Shown here piece after piece: positions 37,263 through 44,684 of a stretch of 64,000 nt of DNA. Every line of letters begins with the position of its first letter. Positions within the stretch are counted from its first letter, which is position 1. The position numbers and the translations under genes are program-made. A model generated the notes under the pieces. The model worked only from the letters and a program-made list of their open reading frames with translations, ran no database searches and was not told the DNA's origin. This DNA is from Pseudomonas viridiflava (GTDB lineage: Bacteria; Pseudomonadota; Gammaproteobacteria; Pseudomonadales; Pseudomonadaceae), in the NCBI RefSeq assembly GCF_900601905.1, contig NZ_UWFA01000383.1, forward strand, positions 372,001 through 436,000. The letters are read 5' to 3'.

Positions 37263-38123
37263 TCAAGGCTGGCGCTGGATGGGCTGAGGCCCGCGGGGGA
37301 TGCGTTTGCCGGGCCTGCTGGAAATCTCGCTGGCCTGGCCGTCACGTTGCTTGCCGGTTCGCGCCTCGCTGATCAGGGCAGGGATGAGCGGGCCTTCGGG
37401 CAGGTTTTTCCAGAAGCGACTGGGTAAATGGCCCTGCATGACCTTGGGATTGAGCCGCGCCGGGTTGAAGATGTGGCTGTAATACGTCAGCCACAATTCG
37501 CCGCCGGGATCTTCGGCATTGCGCGCCAGTGCTTGCCATTGAGCCGGGCAGACCCGCAGATGGATCAACTGCTGGCCGTCGTAATACACGCCGTCCTGTG
37601 GCGTGGCGATCATCCAGCGGTGTTGGCCCATACGGCCGATGAAATGTTCGCTGGCGCTGTGCAGGATGTCGTGGGCAGGCTCGTGCCAGGCGACATACTC
37701 GGGCTGCGCAAGCTCGGCAGGCAGCTCGTTCGCGGGCAGCGCGACAAAGCGCAGAAAGGCATGCAGGTGATGGGCCTCACGACTGACCTGCTTGATCCGC
37801 CGCTGTAGCTCGCTGCCCAGCTTGTCGCCCGCGAGCATGGCGGTCCGGTCACCATGGCTGACTCGCCAAAGCACTTCATACAACAGGCTCCAGCGCTGCT
37901 CACCGCGATAACGGGCGGCGCTCTCCAGCAGATGCAGTAATTCCTTGGGGATCCTGGCCTGGAAAGGGCCTTGATGTTCAGGGTAGCTGTGGTCGGAGGC
38001 GAACAGGTCAGCGCCATCACTGGACGCCCAGCTCACTTCGCTGGGATCGACCTGATGGCTGAGCAGCCAGCGCGCCTGAGTGCGCCAGTTCTCGAACAGG
38101 CCGTCGCAATCCAGGCTGATCAT
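37263..38123 (-). CDS. Putative DNA repair protein, TIGR03915/DUF4130 type
   Basis: This 286-residue protein is the standard partner of the radical SAM protein just upstream. The N-terminal part starts MISLDCDGLFENW; the DUF4130 region (about 80-240) contains DKLGSELQRRIKQVSREAHHLHAF and PAHDILHSASEHFIGRM. The C-terminal 40 residues are Lys/Arg/Pro rich. The ATG at 38123 overlaps the stop of the partner by four bases (ATGA at 38120-38123), showing tight coupling. The family is named for association with DNA repair; its biochemical activity has not been established as far as I know. Confidence 0.88.
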   Translation of the reverse strand: MISLDCDGLFENWRTQARWLLSHQVDPSEVSWASSDGADLFASDHSYPEHQGPFQARIPKELLHLLESAARYRGEQRWSLLYEVLWRVSHGDRTAMLAGDKLGSELQRRIKQVSREAHHLHAFLRFVALPANELPAELAQPEYVAWHEPAHDILHSASEHFIGRMGQHRWMIATPQDGVYYDGQQLIHLRVCPAQWQALARNAEDPGGELWLTYYSHIFNPARLNPKVMQGHLPSRFWKNLPEGPLIPALISEARTGKQRDGQASEISSRPGKRIPRGPQPIQRQP

Positions 38124-39340
38124 CCCCAAAGCCCCATCTGCTGCGGCTGTGGACGGTCGCGCAAGAGCTGATGCAGGGATTCGCTGCTGCTTTCAGCCTG
38201 ACTGGGGTGGTAGTCGCTGGTGATGATGAATGGCTTGGCCTTGGCCAGCACACAGCGCATCCGGGTCAGGTCTTCGTAGCGAATCCGGCGCTGGCGTCGC
38301 AATTCCATCAGCCTGTTGGTGGTGCGGATGCCTATCCCGGGGATGCGCGCAATCAATGCGGCTTCGGCGCGGTTCAGGTCCAGCGGGAACAGGCTGCGAT
38401 TGTTCAGCGCCCAAGCCAGTTTCGGGTCGATGTCCAGCGCCAGATGCCCGGGGCCCTTGAACAGTTCGTTGACCTTGAAGCCATAACCGCGCAGGAGAAA
38501 ATCTGCCTGATACAAGCGGTGCTCGCGCATCAATGGCGGTGCTGCCAGGGGTACGCTTTTCGGGCTGTTGGGGATCGGGCTGAACGCCGAGTAGTAAACC
38601 CGACGCAGGCCATAGTTGCCGTACAGCGATTCGGCGCTGCTCAGGATGGTGCTGTCATCGGTTTCATCGGCGCCGACGATCATCTGGGTGCTTTGCCCTG
38701 CGGGCACGAAACGTGGGGCGCGGGGTTCATTGAGGATGGTTTGCTGGCCGGTGTGAATGGTCTGCATTGCCTGCTTGATGGATTTGACGTCTTTCTCCGG
38801 AGCGAGGATCTTCAGGCCCGCATCGGTGGGCAGTTCAATATTGACGCTCAGGCGATCGGCATACCTGCCTGCCTGGGCAATCAGCGCGGGGTCGGCATCC
38901 GGAATGGTCTTGAGATGAATGTAGCCGCGAAACTCATGAACTTCGCGCAGCTGCCGCGCCACTTCGATGAGCTGTTCCATGGTGTAGTCGGCCGAGCGAA
39001 TGATCCCGGAACTGAGAAACAGCCCGCTGACACAATTGCGTCGGTAAAAATCAAGGGTCAGCGTCACCACTTCCTCGGGGCTGAAGCGGGCGCGGGGCAC
39101 GTCGCTGGAGCGGCGATTGACACAGTACTGGCAATCGTAGAGGCAGAAGTTGGTCAGCAGGATCTTCAGCAGGGAAACGCAGCGTCCGTCCGGCGTATAG
39201 CTGTGACAGATGCCCATGCCGTTGCTCGAACCCAGCCCCGTCTTGCCTTCGGAGCTGCGCTTGGGCGCGCCGCTGCTGGCGCAGGACGCGTCGTACTTGG
39301 CGGCGTCCGCGAGGATGCTGAGCTTGTCGATCAACTGCAT
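38120..39340 (-). CDS. Putative DNA modification/repair radical SAM protein
   Basis: This 406-residue protein carries the radical SAM cluster motif CxxxCxxC at Cys66, Cys70 and Cys73 (NFCLYDCQYC). Extra cysteines at 20, 45 and 54 (GICHSYTPDGRC) may bind a second cluster. The C-terminal third contains a helix-hairpin-helix-like segment (ALIARIPGIGIRTTNRLMELRR), a DNA-binding element. This fits TIGR03916, found paired with DUF4130 proteins. A GGAG site supports the ATG at 39340. An in-frame start at 39364 lies inside the LexA box and was rejected. It is the first gene of the pair. Confidence 0.92.
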   Translation of the reverse strand: MQLIDKLSILADAAKYDASCASSGAPKRSSEGKTGLGSSNGMGICHSYTPDGRCVSLLKILLTNFCLYDCQYCVNRRSSDVPRARFSPEEVVTLTLDFYRRNCVSGLFLSSGIIRSADYTMEQLIEVARQLREVHEFRGYIHLKTIPDADPALIAQAGRYADRLSVNIELPTDAGLKILAPEKDVKSIKQAMQTIHTGQQTILNEPRAPRFVPAGQSTQMIVGADETDDSTILSSAESLYGNYGLRRVYYSAFSPIPNSPKSVPLAAPPLMREHRLYQADFLLRGYGFKVNELFKGPGHLALDIDPKLAWALNNRSLFPLDLNRAEAALIARIPGIGIRTTNRLMELRRQRRIRYEDLTRMRCVLAKAKPFIITSDYHPSQAESSSESLHQLLRDRPQPQQMGLWG

Positions 39341-39354
39341 GGGAAACTCCGATA

Positions 39355-39370
39355 CTGTGTGCATGTACAG
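39355..39370 (-). promoter_or_regulatory. LexA (SOS) box for the radical SAM repair operon
   Basis: The 16-mer is CTGTACATGCACACAG on the coding strand, a perfect CTG-N10-CAG match. It lies 14 bases before the start codon and overlaps a TATACT -10-like hexamer just upstream, ideal for repression. This indicates that the operon is induced by DNA damage. Confidence 0.8.
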
Positions 39371-39435
39371 TATAGGGTTCAGGCAAACGGCGCAACGCCC
39401 TGTGGTCGGGCGGCGGACTTCGCTTGCAGGCCGTG

Positions 39436-40305
39436 CTAGAGCCCCTGACTGCCGCGGATCAGCTCATAGGCTTTGCGAGCCAGCGGGTTGACGGTGTTGG
39501 GGCGGATCCACAAGTGATACGTCACATCCGGCAGGCGCGGCAGACCGTCGTTTTCGCCCAGCACGCGCATGTCCGGGCCAAGCATTTCCATGCTCCGGGG
39601 CGTCACCCCCAGGCCTGCGCGGGTGGCGGCCTTGATGCCGATCAGGTTTGAGGCCAGATACGCCTGACGCCAGGGGATATTGGCGCGCTCCAGCGCTTCA
39701 AGGGCATAGCGCCGATAAATGCTCGGCTCGTCCACCAGAATCAGCGGGATGGGTTCGCCGGGGATGTGCACGTACTGCGCGGAACAGATCCACCAGACGG
39801 GCGAGGTGCGCAAGGCAAAGCCCTCGAGTGTCTGGTCCTGGCGGGTAGAAATCACCATGTCGACCTTGCCCCGGTGCAGATCGTCCATGAGGAACGGGCT
39901 GCGACCGACGTCGATTTCCAGCCGCAGACGCGGGGCCGAACGGGCAATGTGGCTGAGGATCGGCGGCAAAATCGTGTCGGCAATGTCGTGGGGCGAACCG
40001 ATGCGCAGCACACCGCTGAGGCTGTCTTCGCGCAGGGAACTGAGGGCCTCGTCATTGAGCGAGAGCATCTGCCGGGCGTGACGCAGCAATTGCCGACCGG
40101 GCTCGGTCAACTGCTTTTGTCGGCCCTGTTTCTGAAAAAGGCTGACGCCGACCTGTTGCTCAAGACGCTGCATGTGCTGGGTCACCGAGGACTGGGTACG
40201 CGCCAGTCGCAGGCCAGCTTCGGCGAAGCTGTGGTGGTCGACTACCGCAACAAATGTGCGCAGGAGTTCCAGGTCCAGCGTGGTGGTGGGCGTCGCATTG
40301 GGCAT
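39436..40305 (-). CDS. LysR family transcriptional regulator
   Basis: This 289-residue regulator has a helix-turn-helix at about residues 10-65 (LLRTFVAVVDHHSFAEAGLRL and SVTQHMQRLEQQVGVSLF) and a LysR ligand domain (LRIGSPHDIADTILPPIL onward). It is divergent from the sulfur amino acid transport operon across a 247-base gap, so it probably controls that operon. The start at 40305 (MPNATPTTTLD) suits the family better than one 39 bases upstream. Confidence 0.92.
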   Translation of the reverse strand: MPNATPTTTLDLELLRTFVAVVDHHSFAEAGLRLARTQSSVTQHMQRLEQQVGVSLFQKQGRQKQLTEPGRQLLRHARQMLSLNDEALSSLREDSLSGVLRIGSPHDIADTILPPILSHIARSAPRLRLEIDVGRSPFLMDDLHRGKVDMVISTRQDQTLEGFALRTSPVWWICSAQYVHIPGEPIPLILVDEPSIYRRYALEALERANIPWRQAYLASNLIGIKAATRAGLGVTPRSMEMLGPDMRVLGENDGLPRLPDVTYHLWIRPNTVNPLARKAYELIRGSQGL

Positions 40306-40357
40306 GCTGAAAATCACTCGATTAACATCAGATGGGCAGCACAATACATTAAGAATG

Positions 40358-40379
40358 GTTATGTATTTACATCAATAAC
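40358..40379. promoter_or_regulatory. Dyad in the LysR/ABC importer control region
   Basis: GTTAT, 12 bases, ATAAC forms an interrupted dyad in the divergent region 40306-40552, about the size of a LysR-type site. A second GTTATAAC palindrome lies at 40451-40458. The remaining AT-rich sequence presumably holds both promoters. Confidence 0.4.
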
Positions 40380-40552
40380 AAGAACAGGTTCGCAGGGGAT
40401 TGCTGTATTTAGGGCTTATGCCCGTTTTGAAGGTTTGCGGAATACGGGAAGTTATAACCATATTTGATATTTGAATTTCCGTTCGTCGGCGTCACTGCCT
40501 AGGATGCTGCTCATCAGATCGGGGTACGCCGATCATCAGCCAGGGGACATTT

Positions 40553-41386
40553 ATGCCGAACGCACGCACGCCTGTTTCACCTTTACTGTCGGTCACCTTG
40601 GGTGTTTTTGCCTCGTTGGCGGTCAGTGGCATGGCTCAGGCCGATGCCACGCTGGACAAGATTGAAGCCCGGCACAAGGTGCTAGTGGGGGTTCTGCTGT
40701 CCGGCGGGCCGTTTGGCTCCATTGACCCGACGAATCAGAAAGCCAAGGGCTTGAATGTGGATCTGGCTGAAGACATCGGTCGGCGTCTGGGCGCCGAGGT
40801 TGAACTGGTACCGGTACTGCCCGCCAACCGCGTGCAGTTTCTGCAGCAGGGCAAGGTGGACCTGTTGATCGCCAACATGGAGTGGACGCCGGAGCGGGGC
40901 CAGATCCTCGGCTCCGTGCCCACCCCGTTCTACCGCGTGGGCGGTACGGCGGCGGTGCGCAAGGACAGCAAAATCAACACCTGGCAGGATCTCAAGGGCC
41001 AGCCGGTGTGCACCTCCCAGGGCAGCAGTTACGTCAAGCCGCTGACCGAATTCGGCGCTGACATCAAAGCCTTCAAAAGCTCGTCCGAGTCCTTGCTGGC
41101 CTTGCGCGGCAATAACTGCGTGGCCGCCGTGCACGACGCCACGCTGATCAATCCGCTGGTGACCGGCAATCCGGAGTGGAAGGACTACCGTGCCATCGCT
41201 CCAGAGTTGAACCCGGCTCCGTCGGTGATCTGGACGCGCCAGGGCGAAACCGACACTCAGGCGAAACTCGACGCCATCGTCAAGGACTGGCACCGCACTG
41301 GCTTTCTCATCGAAGGCGAAAAACGCCACAACATCACCCCGGCATCGCCTGCGCTGGTGGAGTTGCATGCGCAATTCAAGGGTTGA
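40553..41386 (+). CDS. Amino acid ABC transporter substrate-binding protein
   Basis: This 277-residue family 3 periplasmic binding protein has a signal peptide of about 30 residues (LSVTLGVFASLAVSGMAQA). The ligand-binding domain includes RHKVLVGVLLSGGPFGSIDP, PANRVQFLQQGKVDLLIANM and QGSSYVKPLTEFG. It is the first gene of an operon encoding a complete importer, a cysteine dioxygenase-type cupin and a C-S lyase, so cystine, cysteine or a related sulfur compound is the likely ligand (inference). An AGGGGA site precedes the ATG. Confidence 0.92.
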   Translation: MPNARTPVSPLLSVTLGVFASLAVSGMAQADATLDKIEARHKVLVGVLLSGGPFGSIDPTNQKAKGLNVDLAEDIGRRLGAEVELVPVLPANRVQFLQQGKVDLLIANMEWTPERGQILGSVPTPFYRVGGTAAVRKDSKINTWQDLKGQPVCTSQGSSYVKPLTEFGADIKAFKSSSESLLALRGNNCVAAVHDATLINPLVTGNPEWKDYRAIAPELNPAPSVIWTRQGETDTQAKLDAIVKDWHRTGFLIEGEKRHNITPASPALVELHAQFKG

Positions 41387-41409
41387 AGCGCGCGAATTCA
41401 TTGACTGAA

Positions 41410-41502
41410 CCTGTGGGAGCGGTGCTTGCCCGCCATGAGACTGGACGCGATGTGCGTGATAGCAGTGGCGCTCTTGTCGCGGGCAAGCCTCGCTCCCACA
41501 GG
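41410..41502. repeat. 93-base REP-type inverted repeat inside the importer operon
   Basis: Perfect 12-bp terminal arms CCTGTGGGAGCG and CGCTCCCACAGG enclose further pairing (CTTGCCCGC with GCGGGCAAG). It lies 23 bases after the binding-protein stop and before the first permease. Its left arm is identical to the one at 63925. Confidence 0.9.
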
Positions 41503-41538
41503 GCTCCCATTCCCGCAGTGTGGCTGGCAAGGATTTCC

Positions 41539-41616
41539 ATGACCCACTTTTTCCTGCAAGGCGTTCTGTGCAGCGCGGCAGCTTGTGTGGCGCTGCATCG
41601 CGAGGTGCCTGAATGA
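41539..41616 (+). CDS. 25-residue cysteine-containing ORF coupled to the permease
   Basis: The ATG at 41539 has an AAGGA site five bases upstream. The frame encodes MTHFFLQGVL, Cys11, a short Ala-rich stretch, Cys16, then VALHREVPE, and stops at TGA 41614-41616. The stop overlaps the permease ATG in an ATGA junction. A GAGGTG inside it can serve as the permease ribosome site. The good signals on both sides suggest it is translated. It may be a cysteine-sensitive leader or just a coupling device; I know of no homologue. Confidence 0.55.
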   Translation: MTHFFLQGVLCSAAACVALHREVPE

Positions 41617-42347
41617 CTCATTGGCTTGAACTGTTTGTGCACTGGACTTCAGGGTTCGGGCTCAACTACAGCTTTGTGCTGGATGCGTATCAGCGCGGCT
41701 CCCTGGTGGACGGCGCGCTGACCACCATCGCCCTGTGCGCCTTGACCATCGTTGGCAGCCTGCTGGTGGGTGTGGTGCTGGCGGCGATGCTCACCTCTGG
41801 CAAGATCTGCCTGGCCACCCCGGCGCGGATGTTCATCGAAGTCACCCGCAACACGCCGACCCTGGTGCAACTGTATTGCGCGTTCCTGGTGCTGAACATG
41901 TTGCTGACCCAGGCAGTCGGCGCGGCGAATCCGCTGACGCCGTTTGCGTGGGTGGTGATCGTGATTTCCCTGCATAAGGGAGCGTTTCACGCCGAGGCCT
42001 TGCGCGCCGGTATCGAGGCGGTGCCGTCTGTGACCATGGAGGCTGCCAGCTCCCTGGCCTTCAGCCGCCGCCAACTCTTGTGGAATGTGCAATTGCCGCT
42101 GGCCCTGCGTTTTGCGCTGCCGTCGCTGATCAACAACCTGATCGATCTGGTGAAGATGACTGCCGTGGCTTCGGCCATCGCGGTCGGCGATATCACCTAC
42201 GCGGCGATCATGATCTGGACCCAGAGCGACAACGTGCTGGAATTGATGATCCTGTTGCTGTCGTTCTTCGGCTTGCTGAGCTTTGTCGTCAATTGTGTAG
42301 GCCGCGCCCTTGAAGCGTGCCTGAGGATGCCCGGCTATGGCCATTGA
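41613..42347 (+). CDS. Amino acid ABC transporter permease 1
   Basis: This 244-residue HisQ/HisM-type permease has an N-terminal TM region and the conserved ATPase-contact loop EAASSLAFSRRQLLWNVQLPLALR. Its start overlaps the stop of the small upstream ORF, and its end overlaps permease 2 by 11 bases, so the units are translated together. It pairs with permease 2 as a heterodimer. Confidence 0.92.
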   Translation: MTHWLELFVHWTSGFGLNYSFVLDAYQRGSLVDGALTTIALCALTIVGSLLVGVVLAAMLTSGKICLATPARMFIEVTRNTPTLVQLYCAFLVLNMLLTQAVGAANPLTPFAWVVIVISLHKGAFHAEALRAGIEAVPSVTMEAASSLAFSRRQLLWNVQLPLALRFALPSLINNLIDLVKMTAVASAIAVGDITYAAIMIWTQSDNVLELMILLLSFFGLLSFVVNCVGRALEACLRMPGYGH

Positions 42348-43128
42348 ATCTTCCGTTGCGGGCGTGCCGTTGACCCGGCCTCGCCGCCACGTGGGCGCGC
42401 TTGTGTTGCTGATTGCAGGGGTTGCCTGGCTGATATTCGCCGCGCCTGACAGCCCGGTCTTGATGGCATGGGTGCAGTGGTCACCGGCCCTGGCCAAGGG
42501 CTTTTGGCAAAACATCCTGATCAGCCTGGTGGCGATCGGCCTGGGCACGGTGGCGGGGCTTTTGATCGGCGCACTGGCGCTGTCGCCCACCTGGCTGCTG
42601 CGCTTGCCAGCGCGGATCTGGGTGCAGATTTTTCGCAACGCACCGTGGCTGGTGCTGATTTACTTCACCACTTATGTGTTCCCGTTCGAGATCCATATCG
42701 GCAGCTCCTATGTGCCGTTTCCGGACTGGGTCAAGGTCACCATCGGCCTCGCGTTACCGGCCAGTGCCAATGTGGCGGAGATCTTTCGCGGTGCCATCGG
42801 GTCAATCCCCAGCACCCAGTGGGAGGCGGCGCGTTCCCTGGCCTTTACGCGCTGGCAGATTTTCACGTCGATCATCCTGCCTCAGTGCTTCAAGCGCATG
42901 TTGCCGCCGTGGATGAACCTTTACGCGGTGATCACCATGGGCACTGCGCTGGCGTCGCTGGTGGGCGTGCATGACGTGATCGATACCGCGCAGATCGCCA
43001 GCAATACCGTGAATCAAACCGGTTTCACGGTCCTGATCTACCTGAGCCTGTTGGCAGTGTTCTTTGCCTACTGCTATCCGATTTCCCGTTTGACTCAACG
43101 TCTGGAGCGCCGTTATGCCTTCTATTGA
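42337..43128 (+). CDS. Amino acid ABC transporter permease 2
   Basis: This 263-residue inner-membrane permease has about five helices. The coupling loop reads EAARSLAFTRWQIFTSIILP, and the RNAPWLVLIYFTTYV segment is typical of the HisM side. It overlaps permease 1 by 11 bases and the ATPase gene by 14 bases. Confidence 0.92.
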   Translation: MAIESSVAGVPLTRPRRHVGALVLLIAGVAWLIFAAPDSPVLMAWVQWSPALAKGFWQNILISLVAIGLGTVAGLLIGALALSPTWLLRLPARIWVQIFRNAPWLVLIYFTTYVFPFEIHIGSSYVPFPDWVKVTIGLALPASANVAEIFRGAIGSIPSTQWEAARSLAFTRWQIFTSIILPQCFKRMLPPWMNLYAVITMGTALASLVGVHDVIDTAQIASNTVNQTGFTVLIYLSLLAVFFAYCYPISRLTQRLERRYAFY

Positions 43129-43948
43129 CAGTGGTGCCAAACCCTTGGTCCGCCTGCGCGATCTGCACCTGTCGTTCGGCACCAATCACGTGCTCAAGGG
43201 CATTGACCTGGATGTGCAGCGCGGCCACGCAGTCTCGATCATCGGGCCGTCCGGTTCGGGCAAATCAACCATCCTGCGCTGCATTACCGGCTTGCTGCAG
43301 ACCCAAAGCGGCAGCATCCGTGTCGCCGATACCGAAGTCAGCCAATTATCGACCGAGGCGCAACGCATCGAACTGCGCAAGCGGGTCGGGTTCGTCTTCC
43401 AGCAATACAACCTGTTCCCGCACTTGTCGGTGCTGGAAAACCTGGTGATTGCGCCGCGCAAAGTATTGGGCATCAACCGTGGCGAGGCTGAACAGCAAGC
43501 CCGCGCTCTGCTGGCCAAAGTGCGCATGGAACACAAGGTCGATGCCTATCCTGGCCAGTTGTCCGGTGGTCAGCAGCAGCGGGTCGCCATCGCGCGCGCC
43601 CTGGCGATGCGCCCGGAGCTGATTCTGTTCGACGAGGTCACGTCGGCACTGGACCCCGAAACCGTCGGCGAAGTGCTGACCGTGATTCGTGAACTGACGC
43701 AGGAGGGCATGACCTGTGTGCTGGTCACCCATGAAATGCGCTTCGCCGAGGAGATCAGCGACAGGGTTTATTTCACCGAAAACGGCCTGATTGTCGAGCA
43801 CGGCAGTGCGGAACAGATTTTTCAGCGCCCGGTCAGCGAACGCACCCAGGCGTTTTTGCGCCATGCGCTTGGCGAATCAGGGCGTCGTCCGGTGGCTAAC
43901 GACCCGTATGTGCTGAGCAATCTGGGTCGGTACAGCATTTCTGTTTGA
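43115..43948 (+). CDS. Amino acid ABC transporter ATP-binding protein
   Basis: This 277-residue ATPase has Walker A GPSGSGKST (about 43-51), signature LSGGQQQR, Walker B LILFDEVTSALDPE and the H-loop LVTHEM. The usual family length is about 245 residues; here about 20 extra C-terminal residues follow (RRPVANDPYVLSNLGRYSISV). It completes the importer and might also serve the ATPase-less system at 6478-8129 (speculative). The gap to the next gene (43949-44056) contains a short REP-like hairpin fragment near 43975-43997. Confidence 0.94.
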   Translation: MPSIDSGAKPLVRLRDLHLSFGTNHVLKGIDLDVQRGHAVSIIGPSGSGKSTILRCITGLLQTQSGSIRVADTEVSQLSTEAQRIELRKRVGFVFQQYNLFPHLSVLENLVIAPRKVLGINRGEAEQQARALLAKVRMEHKVDAYPGQLSGGQQQRVAIARALAMRPELILFDEVTSALDPETVGEVLTVIRELTQEGMTCVLVTHEMRFAEEISDRVYFTENGLIVEHGSAEQIFQRPVSERTQAFLRHALGESGRRPVANDPYVLSNLGRYSISV

Positions 43949-44056
43949 TGAGCGCTTACTGAGGACTGGCTAGCGGGACTGGCTTTAGCCGGCCCCACGT
44001 CACATTGCCCCACTCATGTGCAAAGACCCACTGCAACGATCACCCAAGGAGTATTT

Positions 44057-44653
44057 ATGACCATCGACAACCGTGCCCAAGCCATCGAAAACCTTTTGCA
44101 GCAAGTGCGCATCATCAACGACCGCGGCGTAGACCGTGCCGCGCTGCATGAAATCATCACGCTGCTCGAAGGCCTTGCCACACGCCATGACCTGTTCAAT
44201 TTCAACGAATTTCCGTCGCCGGTTGCGGGCGCTGGTTCCACCGCGTTCCGCTATCGCCTGAACGACGACGGGATTACCCCGACGCTGTACATGAACTCCC
44301 TGCTGCCGGGCAAAAAGACCTTGCCGCACAACCACGAAACCTGGGCGGTGATCGTGGCGGTACAGGGGCAGGAAATCAACTACGTGTGGGCGCGCAGCGA
44401 CGACGGCAGCGATCCGGAGCGAGCGCAACTGGTGCTGGATCAGGAGGTGGTGGTGCAGCCTGGCACGTCCATCGGTTTCCTGGGCGAAGACCTGCACGGC
44501 ATCAAGGTCGACGGCGACACGCCCACCCTGCATTTCCACTTGTATGGCCGCCCGCTGGAGTCTCTGAACGGCCGGTATGGCGTCAATGAAGAAGGCCGCG
44601 TGCTCAATTACAACGCCTCGCAAATGGAACCTTCGATCAAGGCTTACGCCTGA
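44057..44653 (+). CDS. Cysteine dioxygenase-type cupin
   Basis: This 198-residue non-haem iron cupin resembles CDO_I proteins, which oxidise cysteine or related thiols to sulfinates. Candidate iron ligands are His91 and His93 (LPHNHETW) and His147 (EDLHGIKVDG); His159 and His161 lie in LHFHLYG. The AAGGAG site supports the ATG at 44057. It follows the importer and precedes the rhodanese-lyase fusion. The substrate could be cysteine, 3-mercaptopropionate or another imported thiol. Confidence 0.85.
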   Translation: MTIDNRAQAIENLLQQVRIINDRGVDRAALHEIITLLEGLATRHDLFNFNEFPSPVAGAGSTAFRYRLNDDGITPTLYMNSLLPGKKTLPHNHETWAVIVAVQGQEINYVWARSDDGSDPERAQLVLDQEVVVQPGTSIGFLGEDLHGIKVDGDTPTLHFHLYGRPLESLNGRYGVNEEGRVLNYNASQMEPSIKAYA

Positions 44654-44684
44654 CCACTTCCTGCGTTTGCCACAAGGAAATTCC

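Noticed and set aside
39341..39364. Earlier start codon for the radical SAM protein at 39364
   Set aside because: That ATG lies inside the LexA box and -10 region, and the 39340 start has a proper ribosome site.
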